Shown: piece by piece, positions 8,901-18,900 of the stretch
Layout of the letters: every line of letters begins with the position of its first letter
How positions within the stretch are numbered: position 1 is the stretch's first letter
Assembly: GCA_951217055.1 (NCBI GenBank)
Contig: OX578281.1
Span: forward strand, 10,136,447-10,200,446
Direction of reading: 5' to 3'
Length of the DNA stretch: 64,000 nucleotides
From: Gerris lacustris
Taxonomy: Eukaryota; Arthropoda; Insecta; Hemiptera; Gerridae
The notes under the pieces: model-generated
Seen by the model: only the letters and a program-made list of their open reading frames with translations
Told to the model about the DNA's origin: nothing
Databases searched by the model: none
Made by a program: the position numbers and the translations under genes

Positions 8901-11257
8901 CGACTGAAGTGTCGTTCTATGTCTCCGCTATTCCAGCCTTCTTCCCCCCCGAGTCTCTCTTATCTCAAACTGATAATCCTCTAACAAACTAACTCTTGTT
9001 TACAACAAAGATGTTTACATCTAAACAATCAACCTATCTTCTAAGGATAAACAACACTCAAGGGAAAGGTGTAAGGTAAAAGGTATTGTTATATTTATTA
9101 TCGATTTTTATTTATATGCAAGTTTATTTATATTATTATAAGCTAATTTATTTCTTTATTATGCATGCATTCCATTATCTTATTAATTTATAAAACTTAT
9201 TATTATATCATTTATTTAAAATAGTTTAGAGTACTCATTAATTATATTATTATTTAATTATTATTCTTATTATTATTATTCTCATTATTATTATTCTTAT
9301 TATTTAATTGAGGTTTATTTAATTAATAAATTTTATAATCGTTACACTGTATTTACCTCCGTTGCAATATCACTGTAGAAATCTAATTTAAAAGCATATT
9401 TTGATGCACCTCTGGCACCCACTCCATAAGCGGACATCTCCATACTTTGGCTTTCAAGTTGTACATTTTGATCCTGTAAAATAATAAGGAATTAATCATT
9501 TTGAGCTCAATGGAACTTATTTAGTTGCAAAACATTGTCTTGGAAAATAAATAAATAAATCCTTACATTTGGAGCCCACTATACAAAGAGTTTACAGGGA
9601 AGTAGATGTTATGGGTAGTTGGTAACACTCATATCATGGCTGACTCTCATAAAATTGTCTGCTATCTATTTCTGCACTGCAAAAGGTTTCCCTCGAAATA
9701 AAAAATTAAATTCATTTAAAGCTTTGGTGAAACTGAAGAATACTTAGCTGTTTGGAGAAGGGGTTAGAAAAGTGTGCAGGCCTTACTCGAATCTTTTTTG
9801 ATAAAGATGTACCAACTCTCTTATGCAGGGCTGCAAACTGGTTGTAAGGTCTAATTTACTGACTAATAATGTGAAAATACTGACTAAATACCTACTAACA
9901 TTACTGACTTCAATCCTTATTTAAAAAAAATAATGACAAATCAAATAATTAATTAATTATTTTCAATTTTCTCCCCACTGACCAGCTGTAAAAACTAAAA
10001 TTTGATCTTTAATAAAGAAACACGATAAATAGGTAATGCTGTTGTGAAGTTGTCAGAAAATATATAAAAACAAAGATACTTCCACTTTCGTCGGGTTAAT
10101 TTTTAACAGAGTAACGATGTTCTTATATTTCGTAGATTTCATGAGGTCAGTTTTAAATTTTTAGGAAATATTTAACAAATGCTGGCCATTGTTCTAAAAG
10201 TCGTTTGCCTGCTTGCCCCAAGGATAACCATCTTGACGACATATGCTTAATAAATTTATGACTGGGCAAATTAAAGCCTTTTTAAACTTCTCTCAAATGT
10301 ATAAATCATACAAATGCACTGTTTGAAAAAAGGATATAATCTCTCAAGTGTACAAATCAAGCTAAATTGTACTACCAAGCGATTCTCGACCGCACCGCCT
10401 CAATCAGTTTAGTCAAAGCATTCAGTAAAACTAAAGAATTTGAGACGGTTAATAGAAAAGATGGCGGGGCCTCACTCCAACGGATTTTTTTGACAAAGGG
10501 ATATCAACTCTCCTATGAACAAATCATACATATATAATTTCTCAAATGTTTAAATCAAACAAACGTACTGTTTGACAAAGGAATATAAATCTCAAGTTAT
10601 AAAAAGCTTGGTTTTCCGGTGAAATTAAGTTAATAGTTTCTCAAGTGTATAAATTAAGCAAAGATGTGCAGCCAAGCCATTTTCAACCTTATCGTCTTCT
10701 TCAGTTTAGCCAAGTTTTCCTATTTTTTTAACTTGTATTTTAGGATATTTTGTATTAATTTACCTTAATTTTGTTTTAGAAAAGTTAATAATTCACTAGA
10801 AAAAAAAGAAAAAAGTTTTGCGAAGTTTCTTGTTTTTCCCTCCTATCTTTTTAGATTAGGTTTGAAGTTATCCGAGAACAATTATCTTTAACAAAAGAAT
10901 CTCTCTAAATTTAATTAATTACACGTCCCTAATTCATTTTGGAACGTGAAGAGGTACTTTAAAACTTTCCAATTTGAAACCCAGTAAAGTAATATTGGGT
11001 AAACAACCATATTACAATAACCTCTATATTATTGTCTTTAGGAAATAAATGTCGCCGGAAAGAGTTATATTTCAATAACCGAAAAGTAAAGAACCGATTT
11101 TGTTCACACTTAAGTTTTAATACGCACAATTTGATTAGGGGATAAGAAAGAAAAAAAAACATACCTTGATATCTCGAAGATCGACTTTTAAAAATATAAC
11201 ATTAGCGTCTTGAGCCCAGTAAACAAAAGGACTAGGCTGATCGTTACTAGTTACCAT
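2781..11257 (-). CDS. HACD3: Very-long-chain (3R)-3-hydroxyacyl-CoA dehydratase, HACD3/hpo-8 type (N-terminal half, partial gene)
   Basis: Four exons (11257-11165, 9473-9357, 4816-4700, 2907-2781) join in frame to give 157 residues plus one base. The start PSPFVYWAQ fits the CS/p23-like domain that opens HACD3 (PTPLAD1/B-ind1), where an HVYWAQ-type motif lies near the N-terminus. Exons 2 and 3 supply the beta-sandwich strands (SKYAFKLDFYSDI, DRVVEFTLKKKF). Exon 4 has VDFDRWKSEDDD, matching the PDFDRW motif before the acidic linker, and then GYIK(G), where the first membrane helix begins in relatives. The family dehydrates 3-hydroxyacyl-CoA in the ER during very-long-chain fatty acid elongation. 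The catalytic membrane domain with its Tyr/Glu pair is not in the window. All splice sites are GT-AG; the first three exons end in phase 0. The ATG has A at -3 and G at +4. Confidence 0.86.
3104..3503. mobile_element. pogo/Tigger-like MITE, 400 bp, TA target
   Basis: Perfect 13-bp terminal inverted repeats, CAGTAGAACCTCG at 3104 and CGAGGTTCTACTG ending at 3503, flanked by TA on both sides (3102-3103, 3504-3505). Such ends are typical of pogo/Tigger elements in the Tc1-mariner superfamily. The interior is non-coding, with phrases such as AACCTCGATAAC repeated imperfectly. It lies in the HACD3 intron between exons 3 and 4. Confidence 0.85.
3691..4683. mobile_element. pogo-like MITE with a SINE nested inside
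   Basis: The ends are CAGTAGAGCGTTGATTATCC at 3691 and GGATAATTGACTCTCTACTG ending at 4683, an imperfect inverted repeat. TA lies outside each end (3689-3690, 4684-4685). Internal GTTCGGATAAT copies extend the subterminal inverted repeat. Removing the nested SINE and one copy of its target duplication leaves about 541 bp. The element ends 15 bp beyond the HACD3 exon 3 donor, so it reached the edge of the 5' splice region without removing the GTATAT donor. Confidence 0.82.
4069..4507 (+). mobile_element. tRNA-derived SINE, 439 bp, with 13-bp target duplication
   Basis: TAGTTCTTAGTAA is repeated exactly at 4056-4068 and 4508-4520. The head resembles a tRNA with a long variable arm: GGTAGCCGAGCG (A box) near 4078 and GGGTTCGATCCC (B box) near 4140, the pol III internal promoter. 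The body contains a diverged internal duplication (ACACCCTTTATG near 4207 and 4309) and ends in a (CTA)n tail. The tRNA part lacks a clean acceptor stem, so it is a SINE head and not a tRNA gene. The minus-strand open frame across it is not a gene. Confidence 0.83.
4700..4816 (-). CDS. HACD3: HACD3-like gene, exon 3 (39 codons)
   Basis: Acceptor TTTTTAG precedes DEVHSSKVTDRVVEFTLKKK and the exon ends KPAWLK at donor AAG|GTATAT. FWPRLIKHQQKPAWL aligns by position with the WWERLTKQEKRPLFL stretch of vertebrate HACD3. A transposon end lies only 15 bp beyond the donor. Confidence 0.86.
4914..7639 (+). mobile_element. Composite Helentron/DINE-like element, copy A (2.7 kb)
   Basis: Starts TAGTTGAACGAGCGTAG, runs through a (GTTT)n microsatellite (4967-5002), then five or more diverged ~115-bp repeats built around AAGATGGCGGCCAATATGG (5118-5780), then a ~64-bp minisatellite (5990-7465). 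It ends in GCACCGCATCACTAG at 7639. Copy B at 51829-54236 has the same order and the same ends, which fixes the boundaries. Near-inverted GAACGAGCGTAG (5' end) and CTACGCGAGTTC (just inside the 3' end) resemble the subterminal inverted repeats of Helentron/DINE-1 elements. The terminal CTAG followed by T also fits a Helitron-like end. It is non-coding and sits in the HACD3 intron between exons 2 and 3. The class assignment is an inference. Confidence 0.62.
5990..7465 (+). repeat. GGCGAGCGYAGCGAGCC minisatellite, about 21 forward units of ~64 bp
   Basis: A GC-rich 17-bp core, GGCGAGCGTAGCGAGCC, recurs every 60-67 bp, separated by AT-rich spacers such as TGCAATAACTTTATTTAAT. The first three cores (near 5993, 6043, 6111) are in reverse complement (GGCTCGCTGCGCTCGCC). 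From about 6165 all are forward, so the array contains an inversion near its start. The core is far more conserved than the spacers. Confidence 0.88.
7940..9347. mobile_element. Possible LTR-like insertion in HACD3 intron 2
   Basis: The left end is GTGTTGTAACC at 7940 and the right end GTTACAC at 9347, each flanked by TGTA (7936-7939 and 9348-9351). That would fit a solo LTR with a 4-bp target duplication. The interior changes character: a GC-richer block at 8470-8950 with no frame longer than about 70 codons, then very AT-rich sequence (9090-9340). The inverted ends are short and there is no second copy in the window, so this is tentative. If correct, the insertion stopped about 5 bp from the HACD3 exon 2 donor. 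Confidence 0.32.
9357..9473 (-). CDS. HACD3: HACD3-like gene, exon 2 (39 codons)
   Basis: Acceptor TTTTACAG precedes DQNVQLESQSMEMSAYG and the exon ends SDIATE at donor GAG|GTAAAT. The frame is open throughout and in phase with exon 1. It corresponds to the part of the CS domain containing the family's YEFHLEF-like strand, here KYAFKLDFYSD. Confidence 0.86.
9474..11164 (-). other. HACD3 intron 1, no recognised genes
   Basis: AT-rich. Phrases such as CTCAAATGTATAAATCA recur imperfectly at about 10297-10660 (CTCAAGTGTACAAATCA, CTCAAATGTTTAAATCA, CTCAAGTGTATAAATTA), suggesting a decayed tandem repeat with a unit of roughly 90-130 bp. Nothing else was recognised. Confidence 0.4.
11165..11257 (-). 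CDS. HACD3: HACD3-like gene, exon 1 (31 codons)
   Basis: Begins MVTSNDQPSPFVYWAQ and ends VDLRDIK at donor AAG|GTATGT. The FVYWAQ motif and following LKVDL strand identify the CS/p23-like domain. The start lies about 225 bp from the presumed first exon of the divergent zinc-finger gene. Confidence 0.88.
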
Positions 11258-11480
11258 TTTTTAAAACATAAATCTAACTATTTCCAAACGAAATATGTAG
11301 TTCAATAATGATTTTATAAATTAATTAAATTCAAAGAGAAAAAAGAAAAGAATAACAAATGATAACGCGTATTTTAGATTAGATACAGATACTAGAGATA
11401 CCAGTCGAACAGTTTTACCAACTCACAGAAATAATTCCCTAAAATAATTATTCTTCTTATTATTTTATTTGTTTAAAGAT
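11258..11480. promoter_or_regulatory. Likely bidirectional promoter between HACD3 and the zinc-finger gene
   Basis: The HACD3 start codon (11257, leftward) and the presumed first exon of the zinc-finger gene (about 11480-11731, rightward) are head to head with roughly 230 bp between. No TATA box or other core element is clear on either side, so transcription start sites cannot be placed. The call rests on gene arrangement alone. Confidence 0.45.
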
Positions 11481-11731
11481 CGTGATTGGTAGAGCGTGGA
11501 GTGTTTATCGTTATCAAAAGTCAAGTTGTGTCTGCGTCTTGTCTACTTTATTTTGTGTTTGTGATCGCAATTTTTGGATTCAAGTTTTCAATTTTTTAAC
11601 TAACATTGATTTTTTTTTTGTTCAGCTAAAGTGTGTGAAGCGAAGTTATAAACTTTTTATAAAATATTTACATTTTGATATTAGCTTATCTTAATTTTTA
11701 ACCAACTATTAGAAGGTTTTAGATGCTAACG
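11480..11731 (+). other. Presumed 5' untranslated first exon of the zinc-finger gene
   Basis: A strong donor, AACG|GTAAGT, ends the segment at 11731. The next candidate acceptors are TTTTTTTTTAG at 13827 and TTTTATTTAG at 13907, shortly before the coding start at 13950. Joining to either gives only short upstream frames (for example ATG at 11723) that stop before 13950. The exon is therefore untranslated apart from possible upstream ORFs. Its 5' end is not visible. Confidence 0.5.
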
Positions 11732-11824
11732 GTAAGTAAATCTTATTACTTTTGTTTATTAAGGTCTGTGATAACTACATAACTTAAGATTGACAACTAC
11801 TAACCATAGCATAACTTATACTGT

Positions 11825-13700
11825 GAACAGATGAGGCAAATTTGCACTATTTGGCCTTTATTTAGTTAATGTCCTTTAGAAAAACGTCTGATGACACATG
11901 CCAGTTATGGATTGTTTCCGGTATATTCCTTGATGCCAATGTGACATCTATTACCTGTGCTTTGATTCCATTTATAAAAGTATTTTTTGTTCCTATATTC
12001 ATTACCTCTATATCGGTGGATGCTAGAAATTCTAATAGCGCATCTCCTTTGCTGTTGCAGTCAGTGCGGCCCTGTCATGATGATGTGAGGATGTCATGAT
12101 TATGGCCTCCGACTGGAATGGCCTTCACCTCTGAGAATCTGATAATTTTGGTCAGTTCCCTTCTTGGGGGAAGGTCCTGGCTATCTTATGGAAAGAATAG
12201 ACTTGCTATATGATAGCCAGGTCCTCTGTCACTACGATGCATGCCCTAGGGTTAGCCTCGTCTGGTCTTTTCCTTTCCCCCTACTACTAGCCTCAAAACA
12301 GTCCTCCTCATCCCTCTAATCTCTCCTCTATAAGCATAAGGTACCTGAATTAACACTATCATTAGGTTTGTTCCAACCACCAGTTCCAAATTAGTTTCGG
12401 ATTAGTCCGTGATTGACGTAATGCGCATGCGCGATCATTGACCGGTGGGAATTGATTTGTGATTTCGTTTTTGTTGGAACGCTCCTTTCTCGAACCAAAC
12501 TGTTTGCTGTGGTAGGTTTTAGCACTGTTATCTGAACAACTTTTTGAGTTGATCGTTTATGTGATTTTGCGTTCCTGTGATATAAAACATACCTGAACTT
12601 ATTAATATTAAAGATATGGATGATGGATGAGTCAATAGTTGATGAAGATAAGTGCCAGTCGCTTCAATCAGGGCCTGATTGGGCCGCCTAGGGGCTCGCA
12701 CAACAAGGGGGGGCCACACTACAAAAGTTTCATTTTCTAATGCTAATTAAGTTTGAAAGTTGGAAGTAAAACCTAAATACTCATAGAGGATATGACGAAA
12801 ATACATGCACATATTTTAGAAATGTTTATTTAATACATGAATTCACGATTTCATTTTGATTTACGCAATTCACAATTTTCGGGCTTACTGTGGTGAACCA
12901 GTTTAAGTAGACTCACGGCACACTCGTATTTTTATTGATATAATCCTAAATGCTCTTTTGTTTTAAAAAACAAATATTAATCTTAGTCCAGTTAACGAAA
13001 GAAATATTGCGGAAATAAATCGGATTCTTTCGATATTTGTTTGAAAATGGAATAAGTATCAAAAGTCCATCTTGGAAAATAGGTCCAATTTTTATTTTTT
13101 TCAGAAATATCTAGAAAATGCCATTATATGCACAAACATCGTCGCATTCGTACAAAAACATTTTAAAAAGAAGAGTTGATTCGCAAGAAAGGGGAATAAT
13201 AATTTTAATAGGCGAGCGAAATCAAAACAAAAACAATGAAGCGGAGCGGAAGGTTACGTTTCTGTTCACCCAAACTCAATCCCAAACTACTAGTCCCTGC
13301 CGCCGATCGCTGACTGCTCTGACTGGTTCCAAACTAATCCGTGATTCAATCAGAGCGTGGTTGGAACAGCCGATTAACAGTCGGAGTCAGTCAGAGTTTG
13401 AGTTTGGGCTCGTTGGAACGCTTTTTTTCCAAATGCGCATGTGTCGGACAGTTCCAAACCAGTTTGAAGAGTGGTTGGAACAAACCTATTGACTATTTCC
13501 TAGTCAAGGTTTCCTGTGGTTCCCCTACAGCATCTTGAATGTTTTGTAGATTAATGTGCTTTACCTTTTTCATTCTAATGACTTTGACACCCGTGTCCTC
13601 CCTTTTTGGTGCTAGGAATCTGTGAATCACCGTACCCTGAGTAACAGCCAAATGCCATTTAAATCTGTCAAGCCTTACAAAATTGATGCTCTGCCAAACA
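11825..13700 (-). pseudogene. LINE ORF2 endonuclease fragment split by a younger transposon
   Basis: Reading the minus strand from about 12180 gives ELTKIIRFSEVKAIPVGG, then after one stop QGRTDCNSKGDALLEFLAST, IEVMNIGTKNTFINGIK, AQVIDVTLASRNI and NWHVSSDVFL. This matches the end of the EEP endonuclease of Jockey/R1-like LINEs (G-DALLEFL, VIDVTL, NWHVS-D). Further upstream in the same sense, 13488-13700 gives open sequence (FVRLDRFKWHLAVTQGTVIH) that may belong to the same element. The two parts are separated by the element at 12364-13487. Stops and frameshifts make it dead. It lies in intron 1 of the zinc-finger gene, antisense to it. Confidence 0.68.
12364..13487. mobile_element. Terminal-inverted-repeat DNA transposon, 1.1 kb, non-autonomous
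   Basis: Perfect 17-bp terminal repeats, AGGTTTGTTCCAACCAC at 12364 and GTGGTTGGAACAAACCT ending at 13487, with ATT just outside each end. A 3-bp target would fit PIF/Harbinger, but the superfamily is uncertain. Internal GTTGGAACG and GTTCCAAACTA motifs repeat near both ends as subterminal copies. The 124-codon plus-strand frame at 13118-13492 has no recognisable domain and is probably fortuitous. A perfect NRF-1-type site, TGCGCATGCGCG, lies at 12422. It interrupts the LINE fragment and is younger than it. Confidence 0.8.
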
Positions 13701-13949
13701 GACAGACTGATTATTTTTAGCTTATTTTAAAAATTGATTAAAATTATCATAATTTAGATATTATGTATATGTTTAATCATAATTTGTCACTATGTATTTA
13801 TGTTTTTTTTGTTTGATTTTTTTTTAGGTTGCTGTAGGAGATATTGGTTGCATTGACTATATTTTACCTTTTTTTTAAGATAAAATTTTTAATTTAATTT
13901 TATTTAGGAATATGTAGTGATATTTATATTATAAATTCCCAAGAGTTAA

Positions 13950-15963
13950 ATGGATAAAAATGTAGAAGTGATCTGTATAGATGATAGTGATGACGAGGGT
14001 GTTAAGCAACCTCCTCAAACTACAAAGAGTAAAGAAAATTATAATATTCTTGTAATTTCTTCAGATGAAGATGCCAGCGAGGGTGAAATCGAGGAATGCA
14101 ATAAAAATTTGGGCGACAATGTCCCTTCTAATAAAATTAAGGATAACAATGCTTGCATCGGAGCTCAGATTCAAGTTAATAAGAAAACTAATTTTCCGGC
14201 AGGAACTACCGCTGAAAATTTGGGCAGATCCGTTAATGTCGATCATCAGAATTCAATAGATAAAGTAAATATGTTTCCTCAAAGCGGTTTAAATTATAAA
14301 TTACAAGCTGGAGGATCAGAATTTAAATCAGCTTCTACAAATATTAAATTGGCCGGTAAGTCAAGTGAGGCTAAATGGAATTTAGTTGCTATCTCTACTC
14401 TACTTAATAGTAGTAAAAATAATGAAAATATCCCGTCACAAAAAATTGAATATACTCCTGGGTGTAATCTCCCATCAAACAATAATCAATTAGTCGAAAG
14501 AAAAAACTGTCAACCGTCTGATATCGAGTTAAAAAAGAATATACAAAATAATTCGGTGCCTGTTATAACAAGTCAACCAGTGCCTATTCAAGAAATGTCT
14601 TTGATTACTCCACCTGTTCAAAATTCAATAGCTATTAATGTTCAGAGTTCATCCTTACAATCGACAGTACGGGCTCCTTTAGCGATCAATGTACAATTGC
14701 CGAGGAATCCTGGTGTAAATCAGAATTCTATTCAGGTTCCTATTTCTATGTCTCAGAATATGATTAGAAACTCGATGCAGACAACCAACAGCCAGAACTT
14801 TGTGCTTTTATCTAATGGGATGTTACTTAAACCGCCTGGAATTCAGCAATTTCCCAACCAATTTGTACAGAATCAGTCGGCCATTCCAGTTTTTATGGGT
14901 GGCAATATTCAAAATGTGCTCAGGCCTCAAACCACGGTGCAAAATAATAATAGCAATCAATCTCAAATTATCGTGATGCAAACTGTATCTAAAAGCACGA
15001 CTCAACTATCAAATAGTGTTTCGAGAACTCAAAAACTTAAAGATTTCGCTCAGCTTGTTCTTGTTAATCCATCTCATCAAAAAGAAAATCAAAATTTCTT
15101 GCCATCATCATCATCATCATCTGTAAACCAAACTACATTGTTGAACTCTAGTAGTAATCAAGTTCAGTTCTGTGTCAATGGCGATTCCAGTCTGGAATTA
15201 CGTCCTTTAGTTTTAAACTCCGTTAATACCGTAGAGCAAACTGTCAGCATGAATCCTCTAATGAATTTCAGTAATGGCACGCAGTTTTCAAATGTTAACG
15301 TGGAGACTACGTCCAAAGTAACCTCATATCCGGCTGTCGATCCATTCTTAAATGTAAGAGTTCAATCGGATCCGATAAATACCAACCCGTCAGGAGTTAC
15401 TCAAACATCGGTGCCACCTTGGAAACAAAATGAAGCTCCCACGGCAAATTGCGATCGACAAAAAGACCCTACACACACTTCCATACCACCTTGGCTGAAA
15501 GTGGCAGCCACACAAACTGAACCTACCGTGAAACCTCCGATAACATTAGGACAACTGTTATCCTGCGTACCTCAATCTTCACAGAATCCGAACGGCTCCA
15601 TCTTGTTTCAGGTGTTAAAACCTTCAGACCCTAAGAGTCAATGTAATACTGAATCTCAACCGAATCCAAATTCTCATGAGAATATATCAATTAATGAAAA
15701 CAATAGTAATCTTGAAGTAGAGTCTAATTCAAATAAAAATATCTTGCACCCTCCTCCTTCTATAGATCATTCCACATCTTTATCGAAGCCTACTCAGTGT
15801 GACAGTGAGATAAATATCAATGCGTTAGATTCAAAGTCTTTGCAACCTTCTGATCCGGACATTCTTCAAAGCGTTGAAACTAAATTCGATTGGAAGCCCG
15901 TTGAAATATCAACTGGTGAAAATAAAACAAGTGGAGATCTTCAGGAAAATATAAATTTTTCAA
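13950..15963 (+). CDS. Zinc-finger gene, first coding exon (671 codons plus one base)
   Basis: Starts MDKNVEVICIDDSDDEG. It is the first ATG after two good acceptors (13827, 13907), with G at +4. No folded domain is recognised; the composition suggests disorder. The paired SVPPWKQ and SIPPWLK phrases (about residues 489 and 512) form an internal repeat. Retention of the following intron would add 36 codons (SKFCKSSYIL...) before a stop at 16073. Confidence 0.88.
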
Positions 15964-18900
15964 GTAAGTTTTGCAAATCAAGTTATATTTTATTTTATAT
16001 CTGGGCTGGGGGACAGAAGACATTTTCCGTCACTCTTAAAAATAGAGGTAGCTTAGTTTTTCCTTTTCAGTAGCTATTTTATGCCAATGAGCACTGAAGT
16101 AAATATTTTTAAATTTTATATAAAATTATATCAGCGGAGCTTTAGCAAAACCAAAAAATTTTCTATCCCAGAAAACGTTTAGTACTTTATTTCACCACTA
16201 GGAGTGATGTAGTATATATATTTATATATTGTATTTTCTCAATTTTTGAGAGATATACTTTGTCCATGTTTACTCTGTTTACAGGGGGCAAACAGAGCCA
16301 GGGGGGCTTTCTAGAATTCATTCTCTTTGGAACGAAAAAATACAGTCCTAAGGACATGGTAGTTAAGTCCTAGGGTACCTTAAGTCCTAGTACCTTCTCC
16401 TTGAATCTTTATTCAATAAAAACCTAATTATTAACACACAGTTTTGCCATTTTTTTTTTTTTTTTTTTTTTTTGCCTATTGCCAAAACTCTTACCGAGCA
16501 CCACAAAACTAATACTTCGCATTTGACAGGGTTTTCAATTGCATTTTAAAAATATTATACAGGTAATTCTCAGGAATCCTAATTTTTTAAATAACATTAC
16601 TCAGCGAATTTTAAGGTTGAGGTAGCGTATTTGGGGCATCATGTATAGAAATGCAAAAACTAACAAATATAATGCATACATAATTAAAGTGTTTCATGTA
16701 AATTGATATAATTGCATTATTTATGTATTCTTTTTTATTTCATACTCTCCTGAAAAACCAGATACGCTACATCGAAGCCCAGTTAATCTACAACAGATAC
16801 ATTCAAAATCGACCTGTTTATAGGGGTGTCTTAAAATAGAGGACTGAATATGGAAAATGTATTAAGAGAAAACTTATGAAATGAAGAAGAATCCATAATT
16901 GGTGCACTTTTTATCAATATACAGAAAAGACTTTAATTATATGTGCTAGTTTTTTTAAGTTCTATACATGATGCCCCATATACACTACCTCAACCAATTT
17001 TATGCCTACTATTTATTTATTTTTACAAATATGTTTAAAATATTCAACTTGCAAAAATGACGCTGAATTTAGCGTGAAGTCTCCAACTTCAATAAAGTGA
17101 TGCCATTCTAATTGCAAAGGTGGTGTCCTTCTATGTCAACACTAAATTTTTATTAATTGTATGAGGCTAGTTAATGTAAACATAGGATTTTAAAAATCTT
17201 GTAGCTTCAGGAATAGCTTAGAAATCTGCGTTTAGATGGGATGGTGCCGCTTGTGCAACATAATTTTGGAATCTTGAATGTTTAGTTTCAATTAATTAAA
17301 CTACCTTCTTACCTTGTAAAATATTTTGGTAAAACTAAATTTATTTTACTGTTATTTAAAAAAAGTTTTTCCAAGAATGACCTTGTACAATCTACAAACA
17401 CAAAAATTAATGTAGATAATTATTAAAGTATTATTTGCTTCTTCACAGCAACTGACTCTGCAATTTGCTGTTAACATGTTGCCGTTGGAAATCTTATTTA
17501 TTTATTAATTTTTATTTTATTATTTTTAGGTTTGTATAATGGCGACATTAGTATGAAGACTGAGGATGATATTATTCTTATCGACGATAGTTCAGATGAG
17601 GAGCGGAAAGAAAACTTTCCAGCTGATGATACATTTCAACAACACGTAGTCCAAGATCTGCCGGTAACTACGGGACTACAAAGAAGCAAGGAAACAACAA
17701 CTGAAACTGGTGAAGATACTTCAGAGAAAATGCTTCAACGAGGGCAAGATATAATTAGAATTCAAATTGACGCTACTCTGAATAAGTCTTACGACCATTC
17801 CGGCTTAAAAATCAATGTTAATAACGCTTCTTTTCAGAACTTCCCTGAAAGCATTTCTAATTTGTCAAGCATCGACATCAAAGAAGAGATAAACGGTACT
17901 AACTTCACTATAAACTATTCATCTGGTGAGAGCGATGTTCCAAATGAAAAACAATATACTATTACTAATGACAGTGGTATGACTGATAGCAAAACTAAAG
18001 ATTTAAAAGACAGCGAGCTTTTTAACGCGAATCAAGAAATTAAAATAGAAAATTCAGATGAATCAACTAACGTGGGAGAATTTAAAAAGGAAAATGATTC
18101 AAAATGTATGAATGTGGTAGATGAATTCTCCTATGCTAAAATCGAGTGTAAATCAGAAAGTAGTGATTCATATGAAGATATATCTAAAGTCGAAGCCAAA
18201 TCGGAAGGTGATGATTCATCTGAAATAGGATCTGATATGGATGTGGGTTTGGTGAATGACTCGTCAGATGAATCCGATTATGAAGTGGATGAACAAAATC
18301 AGCATGAATTCATGGATCTTAGTGATACAGAAAGTGAATTAAATGATTGTGAAGAAGTGCCGATATCTTCAGTTTCAAAGTCTAGTGGTGAAACATCTAA
18401 TGAAGTGAAAAATGAAAGTATAACTCCTAAAGACGAGAAGCCCTTTGTTTGCCCCCACTGTGGCTTTTGTGTTGCAATAGAAAAAAACCTTGAAATACAT
18501 ATTAAAGCTTTCCACACTGAGAAGAAAGCTCCGTCTTCAAGTGCTCCAAAACCAAAAGAACAAACAAAAAATGTTACAAAAAGGACCCGTAAGTTTCCAG
18601 CGGAGAAGATCAAATTTAAATGTACAAGTTGTGATTTCGAGGCACATCATTCTGCGACCGTAAATAGACATTTACGAGTATTACACGGAGTATATGCCTG
18701 TATTAAATGTAAGTTTTTAGGGAATAGTTTGGAAGAGCTTAAAACTCATAATGAAATCCACAAAACTGTAAGATGTGAATTGTGCGATACTATGATTTCA
18801 TCGCCTGAGTTCCGTTCTCATTTATCGACTCAGCATCCGGTGTCGTTCCGTTTTAAATGCGATAGTTGTGAATTTAAAGCTAACGCAGAGTGGCAGCTAA

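Noticed and set aside
13118..13492. 124-codon plus-strand gene before the zinc-finger exon
   Set aside because: It lies inside the 1.1-kb TIR element and ends in its terminal repeat; the sequence has no domain.
15964..16073. C-terminus of a separate 707-residue protein
   Set aside because: A consensus donor at 15964 and an in-phase acceptor at 17529 show this is intron; at most it is an intron-retention isoform.
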